Counted from the first letter of the stretch, positions 17,331 to 26,611 are shown. The stretch: DNA of 64,000 nt from Caulobacter segnis (GCF_019931575.1 NZ_CP082923.1:2914001-2978000), one strand, 5' to 3'. Notes: generated from the sequence alone by a model not told the origin. A program made the numbers and translations.

Positions 17331-19787
17331 TCAAGTCCCGCGCGGCTTCGCCCGCGTCGTCGGCGCGGCCGCCGCCGGGTCGTCCGGCCAGACGTGGCGC
17401 GGATAGCGCCCCTTCATCTCGACCTTCACCTCGCGCCACGAGCCCTTCCAGAAGCCAGGCAGGTCGCGGGTGATCTGGATCGGCTTGTGGCCCGGCGACA
17501 GCAGCGACAGCACCAGCGGCACCTTGCCGCCGGCGATGCTGGGATGCTCGGTCAGGCCGAACAGCTCCTGCACGCGGATGTCGATGCGCGGGCCGGCCTC
17601 GGCGGCGTAGTCGATAGCCACCGTGGTGCCGGTCGGCGCCTTGAAGCGGGCCGGCAGCATCTGGTCGATCTTCTGCTGCAGGTCCCAGGGGACCAGCGCG
17701 CGGATCGCGCCGTCCAGGCTGCTCTCGTCGAGGCTGGCCAGGGACGAGCGGCCGTGCAGCAGAGGCTCCAGCCACTCGTCTAGACGCGCGATCAAGGCGG
17801 CGTCGGACAGATCTGGCCAGGCCTCGCCGTCCAACCCGCGCAGGAAGGCGACACGGCTACGGAAGCCCTCGACACCCTGCCCCAGCCGCAGGCCCGACAG
17901 GCCGTCGGCCCGGACCTGATCCATCAGGGCCCGGGCGATCATGGCCGGGTCGGGGTTCTCGATCAGCCGCTCCTCCAGCACCAGCTTGCCCAGCCGCAGC
18001 AGCCGCTTGGCGCGGACCTTGCCGCCGGCGGTCTCCAGGCGGTCCTCGGCCACCAGCCGATCGGCGAAGGCCTCGCGCAGGTCGACCTCGTCGACGGCCG
18101 CAGCCAGCAGGATCCGGTCGCGGCTGTCGCCCCCGCCCAGCTCGCCCACCGCCAGCCAGGCCTCCCGCGCCAGGGGATCGGTCGGCTCCAGATAGACGCC
18201 GCGCCCACCGGCCAGCTGGAACTCGCCCGGCTTGCCGCGCGCCTTGGCCACCCGCTCGGGATAGGCCTCGGCCAGCATCAGGCCAGTTTCCATCTCGACG
18301 CTGCCGGACTTACGGACCGCCGCGCGGCTCCAGCGCTCGACCAGGGCCATGGCGTCGCGGGCGCGCGGCGAGCGGTCGCGGTGCAGGTTCTCCAGCCGCC
18401 GGCGCAGGTCGACATCCTTGCCGCCCAGACCCTGCTCGGTCAGCACGGCGGCGATCTCGGCGGCCTCGCGGGCCTGGCCCGAAGCGGCGGCGCGGACGAC
18501 CATGTGCGCCAGGCGCGGCGGCAGCGGCATCTCGGCCAGGGCCTTGCCGTGGGCGGTCAGATCGCCCGAGGCGTCCAGCGCCTGGATGCGGCCCAGCAAG
18601 GTCCGCGCCTCGGCGAAGGCGGCGGCCGGCGGCGGGTCCAGGAAGGTCAGGCCCGAAGGATCGCGCGCCCCCCAGCGGGCCAGGTCCAAAGCCAGGCGCG
18701 AGAGGTCGGCCTCCAGGATCTCGGGACGGGCGAAGGCCGGCAACGCGCGGGTCTCGGGCTCGTCCCACAGGCGGTAGCAGACGCCCGGCTCGGTGCGGCC
18801 GGCGCGGCCCCGGCGCTGGTCGGCGGCGGCGCGGCTGACGCGGACAGTCTCCAGCCGGGTGATGCCCGAGGCGGGGTCGTAGCGCGGCACGCGGGCCAGG
18901 CCGGCGTCGATGACCACGCGGACGCCCTCGATGGTCAGGCTGGTCTCGGCGATCGAAGTCGCCAACACGACTTTACGACGGCCGGCCGGCGCGGCCGAGA
19001 TGGCCCGGTCCTGGACGGCGGGCTCCAGCGCGCCATATAGCGGCGCGATGTCGACGTCCGGCCGGCGCAGGCGCTCGTTCAGCCAGTTCTCGGCACGGCG
19101 AATCTCGCCCTGGCCCGGCAGGAAGACCAGAATCGAGCCGCTCTCCTCGGCCAGGGCGCGTTCGACGGCGCGGCCGACGCGCTCTTCCAGGCCCATTCTT
19201 GTTGCTTGGGGGCGCTCGTCACGGCCGAGGTAGCGGGTGTCGACCGGGAACATCCGCCCCTGGCTCTCGACGATCGGGGCGTTCGCCAGAAGCGACGAGA
19301 TCCGCGCCCCGTCCAGGGTCGCCGACATGACCAGCAGGCGCAGGTCGTCGCGCAGGACGCTCTGGACGTCGCGCGCGAAGGCTAGGCCAAGGTCCGCGTC
19401 CAGGCTGCGCTCGTGAAACTCGTCGAACAGCACCGCCGCGACGCCGTCCAGTCCGGGGTCGTCGAGAATCATCCGGGTGAAGACGCCCTCGGTGACCACC
19501 TCGATCCGCGTCCGGGCCGAGACCTTCGACTGCAGGCGCACGCGGAAGCCGACGGTCTCGCCAACGGATTCGCCCAAATTGGCGGCCATGCGCGACGCGG
19601 CGGCGCGGGCGGCCAGGCGGCGGGGCTCCAGGACGATGATCTTGCGCCCTTGCGTCCACGGCTCTTCCAGGAGGGCCAAGGGAACGGCCGTCGTCTTGCC
19701 CGCCCCGGGCGGCGCGACGAGAACGGCGGTCTCCCGTTCGCTCAGGGCGCCTTTCAGCGCCGGAAGGGCCTCGAAAATGGGCAACAT
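17331..19787 (-). CDS. hrpB: ATP-dependent helicase HrpB
   Basis: 818-residue DEAH-box helicase. The first RecA-like domain has Walker A VAPPGAGKTTAVPLALLEE, motif Ia LEPRRLAARAAASRMA, the DEAH-type box LFDEFHERSLDADL and motif III VMSATLDG. The second has TSIAETSLTIEGVRVVID (motif V) and QRRGRAGRTEPGVCYRLW (motif VI). The long HrpB-specific C-terminus ends with PGHKPIQITRDLPGFWKGSW, diagnostic for this family. The start at 19787 (MLPIFEALPALKGAL) is preferred over one ten codons upstream. HrpB is widespread, but its role in RNA metabolism is poorly defined. Confidence 0.95.
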   Translation of the reverse strand: MLPIFEALPALKGALSERETAVLVAPPGAGKTTAVPLALLEEPWTQGRKIIVLEPRRLAARAAASRMAANLGESVGETVGFRVRLQSKVSARTRIEVVTEGVFTRMILDDPGLDGVAAVLFDEFHERSLDADLGLAFARDVQSVLRDDLRLLVMSATLDGARISSLLANAPIVESQGRMFPVDTRYLGRDERPQATRMGLEERVGRAVERALAEESGSILVFLPGQGEIRRAENWLNERLRRPDVDIAPLYGALEPAVQDRAISAAPAGRRKVVLATSIAETSLTIEGVRVVIDAGLARVPRYDPASGITRLETVRVSRAAADQRRGRAGRTEPGVCYRLWDEPETRALPAFARPEILEADLSRLALDLARWGARDPSGLTFLDPPPAAAFAEARTLLGRIQALDASGDLTAHGKALAEMPLPPRLAHMVVRAAASGQAREAAEIAAVLTEQGLGGKDVDLRRRLENLHRDRSPRARDAMALVERWSRAAVRKSGSVEMETGLMLAEAYPERVAKARGKPGEFQLAGGRGVYLEPTDPLAREAWLAVGELGGGDSRDRILLAAAVDEVDLREAFADRLVAEDRLETAGGKVRAKRLLRLGKLVLEERLIENPDPAMIARALMDQVRADGLSGLRLGQGVEGFRSRVAFLRGLDGEAWPDLSDAALIARLDEWLEPLLHGRSSLASLDESSLDGAIRALVPWDLQQKIDQMLPARFKAPTGTTVAIDYAAEAGPRIDIRVQELFGLTEHPSIAGGKVPLVLSLLSPGHKPIQITRDLPGFWKGSWREVKVEMKGRYPRHVWPDDPAAAAPTTRAKPRGT

Positions 19788-19968
19788 CGCGCCCGCTTTA
19801 GCCACAGACGGGCGCACGCCTCAAGCATCGCTGGACTAGGCGCCCGCGCGGAGAACATTTACGCGCATCCACCGCTCGGCCTTGACCCCATGCTCATAAA
19901 AGGGTCACGGTCCGCAAAATTTTCCAAAGGCGACCCCTGGGGGGAGTCTTGCCTATCCAGGAGGAACT

Positions 19969-21534
19969 ATGTGGCGCGTAAAATCGCTTGATGCGATCCT
20001 AGCGACGGCTGAGAAAAAATCCCTTCACCGCTCGCTCGGCGCCTTCCAGCTGACCATGCTGGGCATCGGAGGGATCATCGGCACCGGCATCTTCGTGCTG
20101 ACGGCCGAAGCGGCCCAGAAGGCCGGTCCGGGCATGATGCTGGCCTTCGTCATCGCCGGTTTCGTCTGCGCCGTGGCCGCCCTCTGCTACGCCGAACTGG
20201 CCTCGATGGTTCCCGTCGCCGGTTCCGCCTACACCTACTCCTACGCCGTGCTGGGCGAGTTCGTCGCCTGGCTGGTCGGTTGGGCCCTGATCCTGGAATA
20301 CGCCGTGGCCGCCTCGGCCGTGGCCGTGGGCTGGTCCGGCTATGTCGTCGGCCTGATCGAGCACTCGCTGCACGTGACCCTGCCCGTGGCGCTGACCTCG
20401 GGTCCGTACATCGCGGGCGGCATCGTCAACCTGCCGGCCATCATCATCTCGCTGGCCGTCACCGGCCTGCTGATCCTGGGCACCACCGAGAGCGCCACGG
20501 TCAACGCCGTGCTCGTGACCATCAAGGTCGCGGCCCTGGTGGCCTTCATCGCCCTGGCCCTGCCGGTCATCAACGACGCCAACTTCCACCCCTTCGCGCC
20601 GCTGGGCACGCCGGGCGTGATCGGCGCCGCCGCCTCGATCTTCTTCGCCTATGTGGGCTTCGACGCCGTCTCCACGGCCGCCGAGGAGACCAAGAACCCG
20701 CAGAAGAACATCCCGATCGGCCTGATCGGTTCGCTGGTCATCTGCACGATCTTCTACCTGCTGGTCGCGGCCGGCGCGATCGGCGCCTATGGCGCGCAAC
20801 CGGTCTTCGGTCCGGCCGGCGAGATCCTGGCGCCCGGCTCCAAGGCCCTGGCCGACCAGTGCTCGACCCTGAGCCAAGCGGGCAACATGCCGCTGGTCTG
20901 CTCGCGTGAAGCCCTGGCCCACGTGCTGCGCCAGATCGGCCACCCCGCCGTCGGCAACCTGCTCGGCATCGCCGCCGGCATCGCCCTGCCCTCGGTCATC
21001 CTGATGATGATCTACGGCCAGACCCGCATCTTCTTCGTGATGTCGCGCGACGGGCTGCTGCCGAGCGTCCTCTCGAACGTCCACCCCAAGTTCAAGACCC
21101 CGCATATCGTGACCATGATCACGGGCGTGGGCGTGACCCTGGCCGCCGCCTTCCTGCCGGTGGGCAAGCTGGCCGACATCTCGAACTCGGGCACCCTGTT
21201 CGCCTTCCTGATGGTGGCGATCGCGGTGATGATCCTGCGCGTCAAGCAGCCGGGCCGCGCCCGTCCGTTCAGGACGCCGCTGGTCTGGTTGATCGCGCCG
21301 ATCGCGGCGGCCGGCACGATCGTGCTGTTCATGTTCCTGCCGCACGACGCCAAGATCCTGTTCCCGATCTGGTCGGCGATCGGCCTGGTCGTCTACTTCG
21401 CCTACGGCTTCTGGAACTCGGGCGTCCGCAAGGGCGTGGACGAGGTGCCGGAACTGGATCCGAACGCGCCGGCCACGGGCGTCGCCCCGATGCCGGGCGC
21501 CCCGGCCCCGGGTTCGAAGGAAGAACGCGATTGA
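19969..21534 (+). CDS. APC-family amino acid permease, cationic amino acid transporter-like
   Basis: 521 residues with about twelve to thirteen membrane helices. The first helix has the APC substrate-binding GIGGIIGTGIFVLTA; the family stretch FFAYVGFDAVSTAAEETKNPQKNIPIG follows. The layout resembles CAT/YfnA-type transporters. An inserted periplasmic loop of about 60 residues with two cysteines (ADQCSTLSQ and PLVCSREALA) could be disulphide-bonded. An ideal AGGAGG site sits just before the ATG, and a strong terminator follows the gene, so it is expressed alone. The tail is Pro/Ala-rich. The exact amino acid is unknown. Confidence 0.93.
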   Translation: MWRVKSLDAILATAEKKSLHRSLGAFQLTMLGIGGIIGTGIFVLTAEAAQKAGPGMMLAFVIAGFVCAVAALCYAELASMVPVAGSAYTYSYAVLGEFVAWLVGWALILEYAVAASAVAVGWSGYVVGLIEHSLHVTLPVALTSGPYIAGGIVNLPAIIISLAVTGLLILGTTESATVNAVLVTIKVAALVAFIALALPVINDANFHPFAPLGTPGVIGAAASIFFAYVGFDAVSTAAEETKNPQKNIPIGLIGSLVICTIFYLLVAAGAIGAYGAQPVFGPAGEILAPGSKALADQCSTLSQAGNMPLVCSREALAHVLRQIGHPAVGNLLGIAAGIALPSVILMMIYGQTRIFFVMSRDGLLPSVLSNVHPKFKTPHIVTMITGVGVTLAAAFLPVGKLADISNSGTLFAFLMVAIAVMILRVKQPGRARPFRTPLVWLIAPIAAAGTIVLFMFLPHDAKILFPIWSAIGLVVYFAYGFWNSGVRKGVDEVPELDPNAPATGVAPMPGAPAPGSKEERD

Positions 21535-21563
21535 TCTTCGGCCGCTAGGCCTTAGGTCAGAGA

Positions 21564-21596
21564 GGGCGGGCGCTTCGGCTCCCGCCCTTTTCTTTT
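21564..21596 (+). terminator. Rho-independent terminator after the amino acid permease
   Basis: GGGCGGG (21564-21570) pairs with CCCGCCC (21581-21587) around a TTCG-type loop, followed by TTTTCTTTT. It stands 30 bases after the permease stop and just before the ribosome site of the next gene. Confidence 0.9.
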
Positions 21597-21608
21597 GGAG
21601 GTCGCCCC

Positions 21609-22322
21609 ATGACCCAGATGCCCATCGGCGCCGTGATCGCCCCGGTCACCCCGCTGCAGCAGAACTGCACGATCGTCTGGTGCGCCAAGACCATGAAGGC
21701 CGCCGTTATCGATCCGGGCGGCGAGGTCGACCGCCTGCTCAAGGCCATCGCCGACAAGGGCCTTACGCTGGAGAAGATCTGGATCACCCACGGCCACATG
21801 GACCACGCCGGCGGCGCGGCCGAGCTGAAGGTCCGCACCGGCGTCTCGATCGAGGGCCCGCACGAGGACGACCAGTTCTGGATCGACCGCATCCAGCAGA
21901 GCGGCGAGCAGTACGGCATGCCCGAGGCCCGGATTTTCGTCACCGACCGCTGGCTGAAGGACGGCGACAAGGTCACCCTGGGCGAGACCGAGTTCGAGGT
22001 CTTCCACTGCCCGGGCCACACACCCGGCCACGTGGTGTTCTTCCACCGCGAGACCAAGTTCGCCCAGGTCGGCGACGTGCTTTTCCAGGGTTCGATCGGC
22101 CGGACGGACTTTCCGCTGGGCAACCACCAGGACCTGATCGACTCCATCACCCAGAAGCTGTGGCCGCTGGGCGAGGACGTGCGCTTCGTACCCGGCCATG
22201 GACCGATGTCGACCTTCGGGGCCGAGCGGCGGAGCAATCCGTTCGTGGGAGACCGCGTCGTCGCGGCCATGCAGGCCCAGGGCTTGGCCTATCAGGCGCC
22301 GAAGAACCACTCGCCGGGCTGA
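21609..22322 (+). CDS. MBL-fold metallohydrolase, glyoxalase II-like
   Basis: 237-residue metallo-beta-lactamase-fold hydrolase. The metal motif is THGHMDHAGGA (H-x-H-x-D-H). The other ligands are the His in FHCPGHTPGHVVFF, the Asp in VGDVLFQGSIGR and the His in VPGHGPMSTFG. The compact form, lacking the glutathione-binding C-terminal domain of classical glyoxalase II, and the GRTDFPLGN stretch resemble the YcbL-type group. The ATG follows TTGGAGG. The substrate is unproven; a thioester such as S-lactoylglutathione is plausible. Confidence 0.92.
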   Translation: MTQMPIGAVIAPVTPLQQNCTIVWCAKTMKAAVIDPGGEVDRLLKAIADKGLTLEKIWITHGHMDHAGGAAELKVRTGVSIEGPHEDDQFWIDRIQQSGEQYGMPEARIFVTDRWLKDGDKVTLGETEFEVFHCPGHTPGHVVFFHRETKFAQVGDVLFQGSIGRTDFPLGNHQDLIDSITQKLWPLGEDVRFVPGHGPMSTFGAERRSNPFVGDRVVAAMQAQGLAYQAPKNHSPG

Positions 22323-22489
22323 GAAAGGCCCCATTCCGGGGTCATCGAGGTCCGACCCGCTCAAGGGGGGCTAAAGCGAGCCGGGCCTCAACGCCGTCGG
22401 GCCCGCCTGGGTGGGGGAAAAGCGGCCCGCCGGTGCGACATCAGATCGCATGACTGGGTTGCGTCGCTGTTTCAGAAGTGAAATCTGAC

Positions 22490-22511
22490 CGTGACGGGGG
22501 CGTGACAGGAA
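22490..22511. repeat. Tandem direct repeat, candidate response-regulator site
   Basis: CGTGAC occurs at 22490-22495 and again at 22501-22506, an 11-base period typical of OmpR/PhoB-family operators, directly before the regulator gene. A short inverted repeat TTTCA-GAAG-TGAAA also lies at 22470-22483. Autoregulation is possible but the site overlaps the presumed leader. Confidence 0.3.
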
Positions 22512-22517
22512 CACCGA

Positions 22518-23282
22518 ATGGAAAATGTCCAGAACACCGCCCAGGGCGACCTCGACACTCCGCGCGGCGCGGCGCCGCGCATCCTGATCGTCGACGACGA
22601 TCCAGGCATCCGCGACGTCGTCTCCGACTTCCTCACCCGCCACGGCTACGCGGTCGAGACCGCCCAGGACGCCCGCACCATGGAGCAGGTTCTGGCGCGC
22701 GGTCCTATCGACCTGATCGTGCTGGACGTCATGCTGCCCGGCGAGGACGGTCTGGCGATCTGCCGCCGCCTGTCGGCCGCCAGCGACGGCCCGGCCATCA
22801 TCATGCTCTCGGCCATGGGCGAGGAGACCGACCGCATCGTCGGCCTGGAGCTTGGCGCCGACGACTACCTGCCCAAGCCCTGCAATCCCCGCGAGCTGCT
22901 GGCCCGCGTCCGCGCCGTGCTGCGCCGCCGTCAGGAGCCGCGCGCCGTCGACGACGCCATGGGCGCGGCCTGCGAGTTCGCCGGCTGGCGCCTGGATCTG
23001 GTCCGCCGTGAGCTGCGCTCGCCCCAGTCGGTGGTCGTCAACCTTTCCAGCGGCGAGTTCTCGCTGCTGCGCGCCTTCGTCGAGCGGCCCCAGCGGGTCC
23101 TGACCCGCGACCAACTGCTGGACCTGGCCCGCGGTCGCGACAGCGACGCCTACGACCGCGCCATAGACGTCCAGATCAGCCGCCTGCGCCGCAAGCTGGA
23201 CGACGGCGGCGGCAGCGAGCTGATCCGCACGATCCGCAGCGAAGGCTACATGTTCACCGCCAAGGTCGTCCGCACCCCATGA
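22518..23282 (+). CDS. OmpR-family two-component response regulator
   Basis: 254 residues. The receiver domain (about 21-135) has the acidic pocket LIVDDDPG, the phosphorylated Asp70 in LIVLDVMLPGEDG, the switch residue in IIMLSAMGEE and the conserved Lys in DYLPKPCNPREL. The winged-helix DNA-binding domain (about 150-250) has VVNLSSGEFSLLRAFVERP and YDRAIDVQISRLRRKL. The start overlaps nothing upstream; its stop overlaps the kinase start (ATGA). It is the partner of that kinase. The signal and regulon are not evident. Confidence 0.96.
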   Translation: MENVQNTAQGDLDTPRGAAPRILIVDDDPGIRDVVSDFLTRHGYAVETAQDARTMEQVLARGPIDLIVLDVMLPGEDGLAICRRLSAASDGPAIIMLSAMGEETDRIVGLELGADDYLPKPCNPRELLARVRAVLRRRQEPRAVDDAMGAACEFAGWRLDLVRRELRSPQSVVVNLSSGEFSLLRAFVERPQRVLTRDQLLDLARGRDSDAYDRAIDVQISRLRRKLDDGGGSELIRTIRSEGYMFTAKVVRTP

Positions 23283-24691
23283 CTCCGTTCCGGCGCGGCG
23301 CGCCGCTGTTCGTCCAGGCGCTGGGCCTCGTCATCATCACCCTGGTGGCGGCCCAGCTGATCTCGATCGCGGTCATCTTCAACCTGCCCCCGCCGCCGCC
23401 GGAGTTCTACCGGTCCAGCGAGATCGTCCGCGCCATCAAGACCGGCCAGCCGGTGCAGCCGCGCGACGGCCGCCTGCTGGTGATCAAGCAGCATGGCGCG
23501 GTCCGGGCGATCGGTCCCGACAATCCCCGCCGCGCCGACTTCAAGGCCGAGATCGGCCGCCTGATCGACGTGCCGGTGAGCCGCATCGAGCTGCAGATCG
23601 ACAACGGTCCGCGCTTCTTCGTCCGCCGCCAGCCCGTCACCCCGCCCAAGCGCGATGAGGCCCAGCGCGGCGGCCAGCGCGAGCCCTTCGCCCGCGAGCC
23701 CGGCGGCCGGGGTCCGGGCGGCCCCGACGGTCCTCCCCGGGGCAAGGACGAGCCGCTGATCTTCGGCGATTTCAAGCTGGGCGTGCGCCAGAGCGACGGC
23801 CACTGGCTGGTGGTCGAACCCAAGCCGACCTTCCGCTTCGACAGCTGGCAGCAGCGCGTCCTGCTGATCCTGCTGCTTTCAGTTGCGGCTGTCACGCCGC
23901 TGGCGTGGCTGTTCGCCCGCCGCCTGGCCCAGCCGATCACCGCCTTCGCCGACGCCGCCGAGCGCCTGGGCAAGGATCCCCGCACCCCGCCGCTGAACAT
24001 CTCGGGCTCGGGCGAGGTGGTGGCCGCCGCCACGGCCTTCAACAACATGCAGGAACGCCTGCGCCGCTATGTCGAGGACCGCACGGCCATGGTCGGAGCC
24101 ATCGCCCACGACCTGCGCACGCCGCTGACCCGCCTGAAGTTCCGCATCGAGGCCACGCCCGACGACGTCCGCTCGAAGCTGGCCGCCGACATCGACCAGA
24201 TGGAGGCGATGATCTCGGCCACCCTGGGCTTCGTGCGCGACACCAGCCGCCCGGCCGAACGCACGCGGCTGGAGCTGTCCTCGCTGCTGGAAAGCGTGAT
24301 GGACGAGGCGGCGGAAACCGGTCGCGACGCAACCGTCGAACAGGCCGAGAAGGTGATCATCGAGGGCGACCCCATCGGCCTGAAGCGGATGGTCTCGAAC
24401 CTGGTCGAGAACGCCCTGAAGTACGGCGGCGCGGCGCGCGGCCGAGTCTACGCCGAGGACGGCATGGCGATCATCGAGATCGACGACGACGGCCCCGGCG
24501 TGCCTCCGGCCGAGCTGGAGCGGGTGTTCGAGCCGTTCTATCGCGGCGAGCCCTCGCGCAACCGCGAGACGGGCGGCATCGGCCTGGGGCTGGCGGTCGT
24601 CCGCTCGCTAGCCCGCGCCCACGGCGGCGACGTCACCCTGCACAATCTCCCCAACGGCGGCCTGCGCGCCTGCGTCCGACTTCCCGCTTAA
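23279..24691 (+). CDS. Membrane sensor histidine kinase
   Basis: 470 residues. It has an N-terminal membrane helix (GLVIITLVAAQLISIAVIF), then a periplasmic region of about 160 residues whose end is extremely Gly/Pro/Arg-rich (EPGGRGPGGPDGPPRGKDEP). A second helix (LLILLLSVAAVTPLAWLF) and a HAMP domain follow. Next are the H-box GAIAHDLRTPLTRLKF with phospho-acceptor His277, and the ATPase boxes N (LVENALKYGG), G1 (IDDDGPGVP) and G2 (GGIGLGLAVVRSL). It is coupled to the regulator gene upstream. The EF-hand lipoprotein that follows is also Gly/Pro-rich, raising the idea of a related input. Confidence 0.95.
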   Translation: MTPFRRGAPLFVQALGLVIITLVAAQLISIAVIFNLPPPPPEFYRSSEIVRAIKTGQPVQPRDGRLLVIKQHGAVRAIGPDNPRRADFKAEIGRLIDVPVSRIELQIDNGPRFFVRRQPVTPPKRDEAQRGGQREPFAREPGGRGPGGPDGPPRGKDEPLIFGDFKLGVRQSDGHWLVVEPKPTFRFDSWQQRVLLILLLSVAAVTPLAWLFARRLAQPITAFADAAERLGKDPRTPPLNISGSGEVVAAATAFNNMQERLRRYVEDRTAMVGAIAHDLRTPLTRLKFRIEATPDDVRSKLAADIDQMEAMISATLGFVRDTSRPAERTRLELSSLLESVMDEAAETGRDATVEQAEKVIIEGDPIGLKRMVSNLVENALKYGGAARGRVYAEDGMAIIEIDDDGPGVPPAELERVFEPFYRGEPSRNRETGGIGLGLAVVRSLARAHGGDVTLHNLPNGGLRACVRLPA

Positions 24692-24843
24692 CCTCGGCCG
24701 ACTGATATCCGGCGGCAAGCTTCGAGGGCCCATTGCGGCGGAACGGCGGCGAATGTTGCCACGCCGCAAGGCCCGCGGCCGCGCCTGACATCGCCGGGCA
24801 ATCCGGCCGCGCTTCAAAGCTTGGCTGATTGGAGATTCCCTGG

Positions 24844-25647
24844 ATGACGTTTCGCTCGCTCGGCCTGACCGCCGTCCTCGCCGCCACCCTCGCCGCCTGC
24901 GCCAGCGGGCCACCCGACGGTCCTGGCGGCCCAGGCGGTCCCGGCGGACGCGGCGGTCCTCCGGGCGAGGACGGTCCTGGCCCGATGGGCGGCGGCCCGC
25001 AGCTGTTCATCAGCCCGGCGGGCGAGCCCTTCCGCGCGCCGCCGGGCGTCCCCTACCCCGTCAAGGCGTGGTTCGACGGCGCCGACGCCAATCATGACGG
25101 CGCCCTGAGCCGCGACGAGTTCGTGGCCGACTCTCTGCGGTTCTTCGCCTTGGTCGACACCGACAAGAACGGGGTCGTCGACGGCTTCGAGGTCTCGAAC
25201 TACGAGACCCGCATCGCCCCCGAGATCGTCGGCCTGCCCGCGCCGGGCGCTTCGACGCGACGAGGGCCGATGGGTCAGGGCCCCGGCGGCGGCATGGGCG
25301 GCCCGCCCGACGGCGGCGACGGCGGCGACATGGCTCCGCGCCGGCGCCAGCAGGGAACCAACGTCCTGCAGGGCGCGGCCCTGTTCGGCCTGATCGCCGA
25401 GCCCGAGCCGGTGATGGCCTCGGACGGCAATTTCGACCGCCGCATCACCAAGGACGAGGCGACCAAGGCCGCCAAGACTCGCTTCGCGCTGCTGGACACC
25501 GACAAGGACGGCGTCCTGAAGCTGGAGGAACTGCCTAAGACCCCAGCCCAGACGGGCTTCCGCCCCGGCGGCAAGGGCAAGGGCGGCGGCATGGGCGGTC
25601 GCGGCGGGCGTGGCGGCGGTCCGGGCGGCGGCGGGCGTCCCGGCTAA
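24844..25647 (+). CDS. EF-hand calcium-binding lipoprotein
   Basis: 267 residues. A lipoprotein signal ends in a lipobox (TLAACASG). A Gly/Pro-rich linker is followed by four EF-hand loops: DANHDGALSRDE and DTDKNGVVDGFE in the first half, DGNFDRRITKDE and DTDKDGVLKLEE in the second. A Gly/Arg-rich tail ends the protein. Acidic residues occupy most of the calcium-coordinating positions; the third loop is the most divergent. It should sit in the periplasm, tethered to a membrane. It lies 152 bases behind the sensor kinase on the same strand, which suggests but does not prove a shared role. Confidence 0.88.
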   Translation: MTFRSLGLTAVLAATLAACASGPPDGPGGPGGPGGRGGPPGEDGPGPMGGGPQLFISPAGEPFRAPPGVPYPVKAWFDGADANHDGALSRDEFVADSLRFFALVDTDKNGVVDGFEVSNYETRIAPEIVGLPAPGASTRRGPMGQGPGGGMGGPPDGGDGGDMAPRRRQQGTNVLQGAALFGLIAEPEPVMASDGNFDRRITKDEATKAAKTRFALLDTDKDGVLKLEELPKTPAQTGFRPGGKGKGGGMGGRGGRGGGPGGGGRPG

Positions 25648-26312
25648 CCGCCGATCAGACTGGCGATGATGTTGATGCCCAGCGCCAGGATGGCGGTGTT
25701 GTAGAAATAGGCCGCCGCGGCGTGGGCGGTGACCAGACGGCGCAGCTTCGCCGTCAGGATGTTGTTGTCCGAGACCTGGAAGGTCGCGCCCACGCTGAAG
25801 GCCAGATAGGCGAAGTCCATGTAGCTGGCGGGCGGCTCGCCGGGAAACTGGATGCCGCCCTTCCCCTTGCCGTCGCCGAAGTGGCGGTGGGCGTAGTGCA
25901 GGACGAACGCCGACTGCAGCACCAGCCACGACAGCACCAGGGTCGCGCCGGCGCAGGTGGCGATGAAGGCCTGAGCCGCGCCGGCAGCGTGCTTGGCGGC
26001 GATCATGGCGTCGACCACCGCCCCCAGGCTGGCCAGGATCGCCGCCAGCACGATCAGCAGCAGGACGGGCACGCCCTCGTCCTCCTGGGCGGCGCGAGAG
26101 CGGACCTCGGCCTCGTCGGCCTTCAAGAATAACCACCACGTCGTCAGCAGATAGACAATCGCGGCGCAGTCCCAGGCCAGCAACAGGTGCGCGCCGCGCG
26201 GCGCGCCGAAGCATTTCGCCGCGATCCACGCGAAAATTCCCGCCGCCAGACCCGCCGCCAAACGCCAATGCGAAGCGGCGCGATCGACCATCTGCTTGGT
26301 CTTGCGGGTCAT
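25644..26312 (-). CDS. DUF1345 family membrane protein
   Basis: 222 residues with five to six membrane helices. The family features are HLLLAWDCAAIVYLLTTWW near the N-terminus, LVLSWLVLQSAFVLHYAHRHF in the middle and YLAFSVGATFQVSDNNIL, then a final helix (FYNTAILALGINIIASLIGG). DUF1345 proteins have no established function to my knowledge. The gene is convergent with the EF-hand lipoprotein gene, overlapping by four bases at the stops. A basic N-terminus (MTRKTKQ) supports the ATG chosen. Confidence 0.88.
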   Translation of the reverse strand: MTRKTKQMVDRAASHWRLAAGLAAGIFAWIAAKCFGAPRGAHLLLAWDCAAIVYLLTTWWLFLKADEAEVRSRAAQEDEGVPVLLLIVLAAILASLGAVVDAMIAAKHAAGAAQAFIATCAGATLVLSWLVLQSAFVLHYAHRHFGDGKGKGGIQFPGEPPASYMDFAYLAFSVGATFQVSDNNILTAKLRRLVTAHAAAAYFYNTAILALGINIIASLIGG

Positions 26313-26370
26313 TCTCTGGCGACTCCTCGGCGGCCGGCTCGTCCCGGTGCGGCGTAATTAGTGCGATCTC

Positions 26371-26565
26371 ATGGTGAACCGAAAGCGTCTTCGCTGGTTA
26401 CTTCACCGGAACGCGCAGGAAACGACGCCAGTGACCGACCCAGACGCCCCGCCGCCGCCCGAGCCCAAACCGCCCGAGTACGAGCCCGGTGTCACGCCCG
26501 TCGAGGAGCCCCCCACCTCGCCGCCGCCGGTCGATCCAGGGGACGACCGTCCCTATGACGCCTGA
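26371..26565 (+). CDS. Small proline-rich acidic protein (hypothetical)
   Basis: Up to 64 residues; an ATG at 26371 or a GTG at 26431 could be the start. The conserved-looking part is a Pro/Glu/Asp-rich tail with segments PPPPEPKPPEYEPG and EEPPTSPPPVDPGDD and no hydrophobic helix, so it is probably disordered. I recall similar short Pro-rich proteins in alphaproteobacteria but cannot name a family. Low complexity makes this call tentative. Confidence 0.5.
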   Translation: MVNRKRLRWLLHRNAQETTPVTDPDAPPPPEPKPPEYEPGVTPVEEPPTSPPPVDPGDDRPYDA

Positions 26566-26611
26566 TCTCGCACGTACCGCCTTGTGACCTGTCCCGACTA
26601 GGAGCCCCCAC

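Noticed and set aside
19999..21345. A 448-codon minus-strand frame opposite the amino acid permease
   Set aside because: His/Arg/Gln/Asp-rich antisense translation of membrane helices; no start signals or domain.
22325..22345. A small hairpin (GGCCCC-ATTCC-GGGGTC) after the MBL hydrolase gene
   Set aside because: Short stem with a G-U pair and no T-run; not convincing as a terminator.
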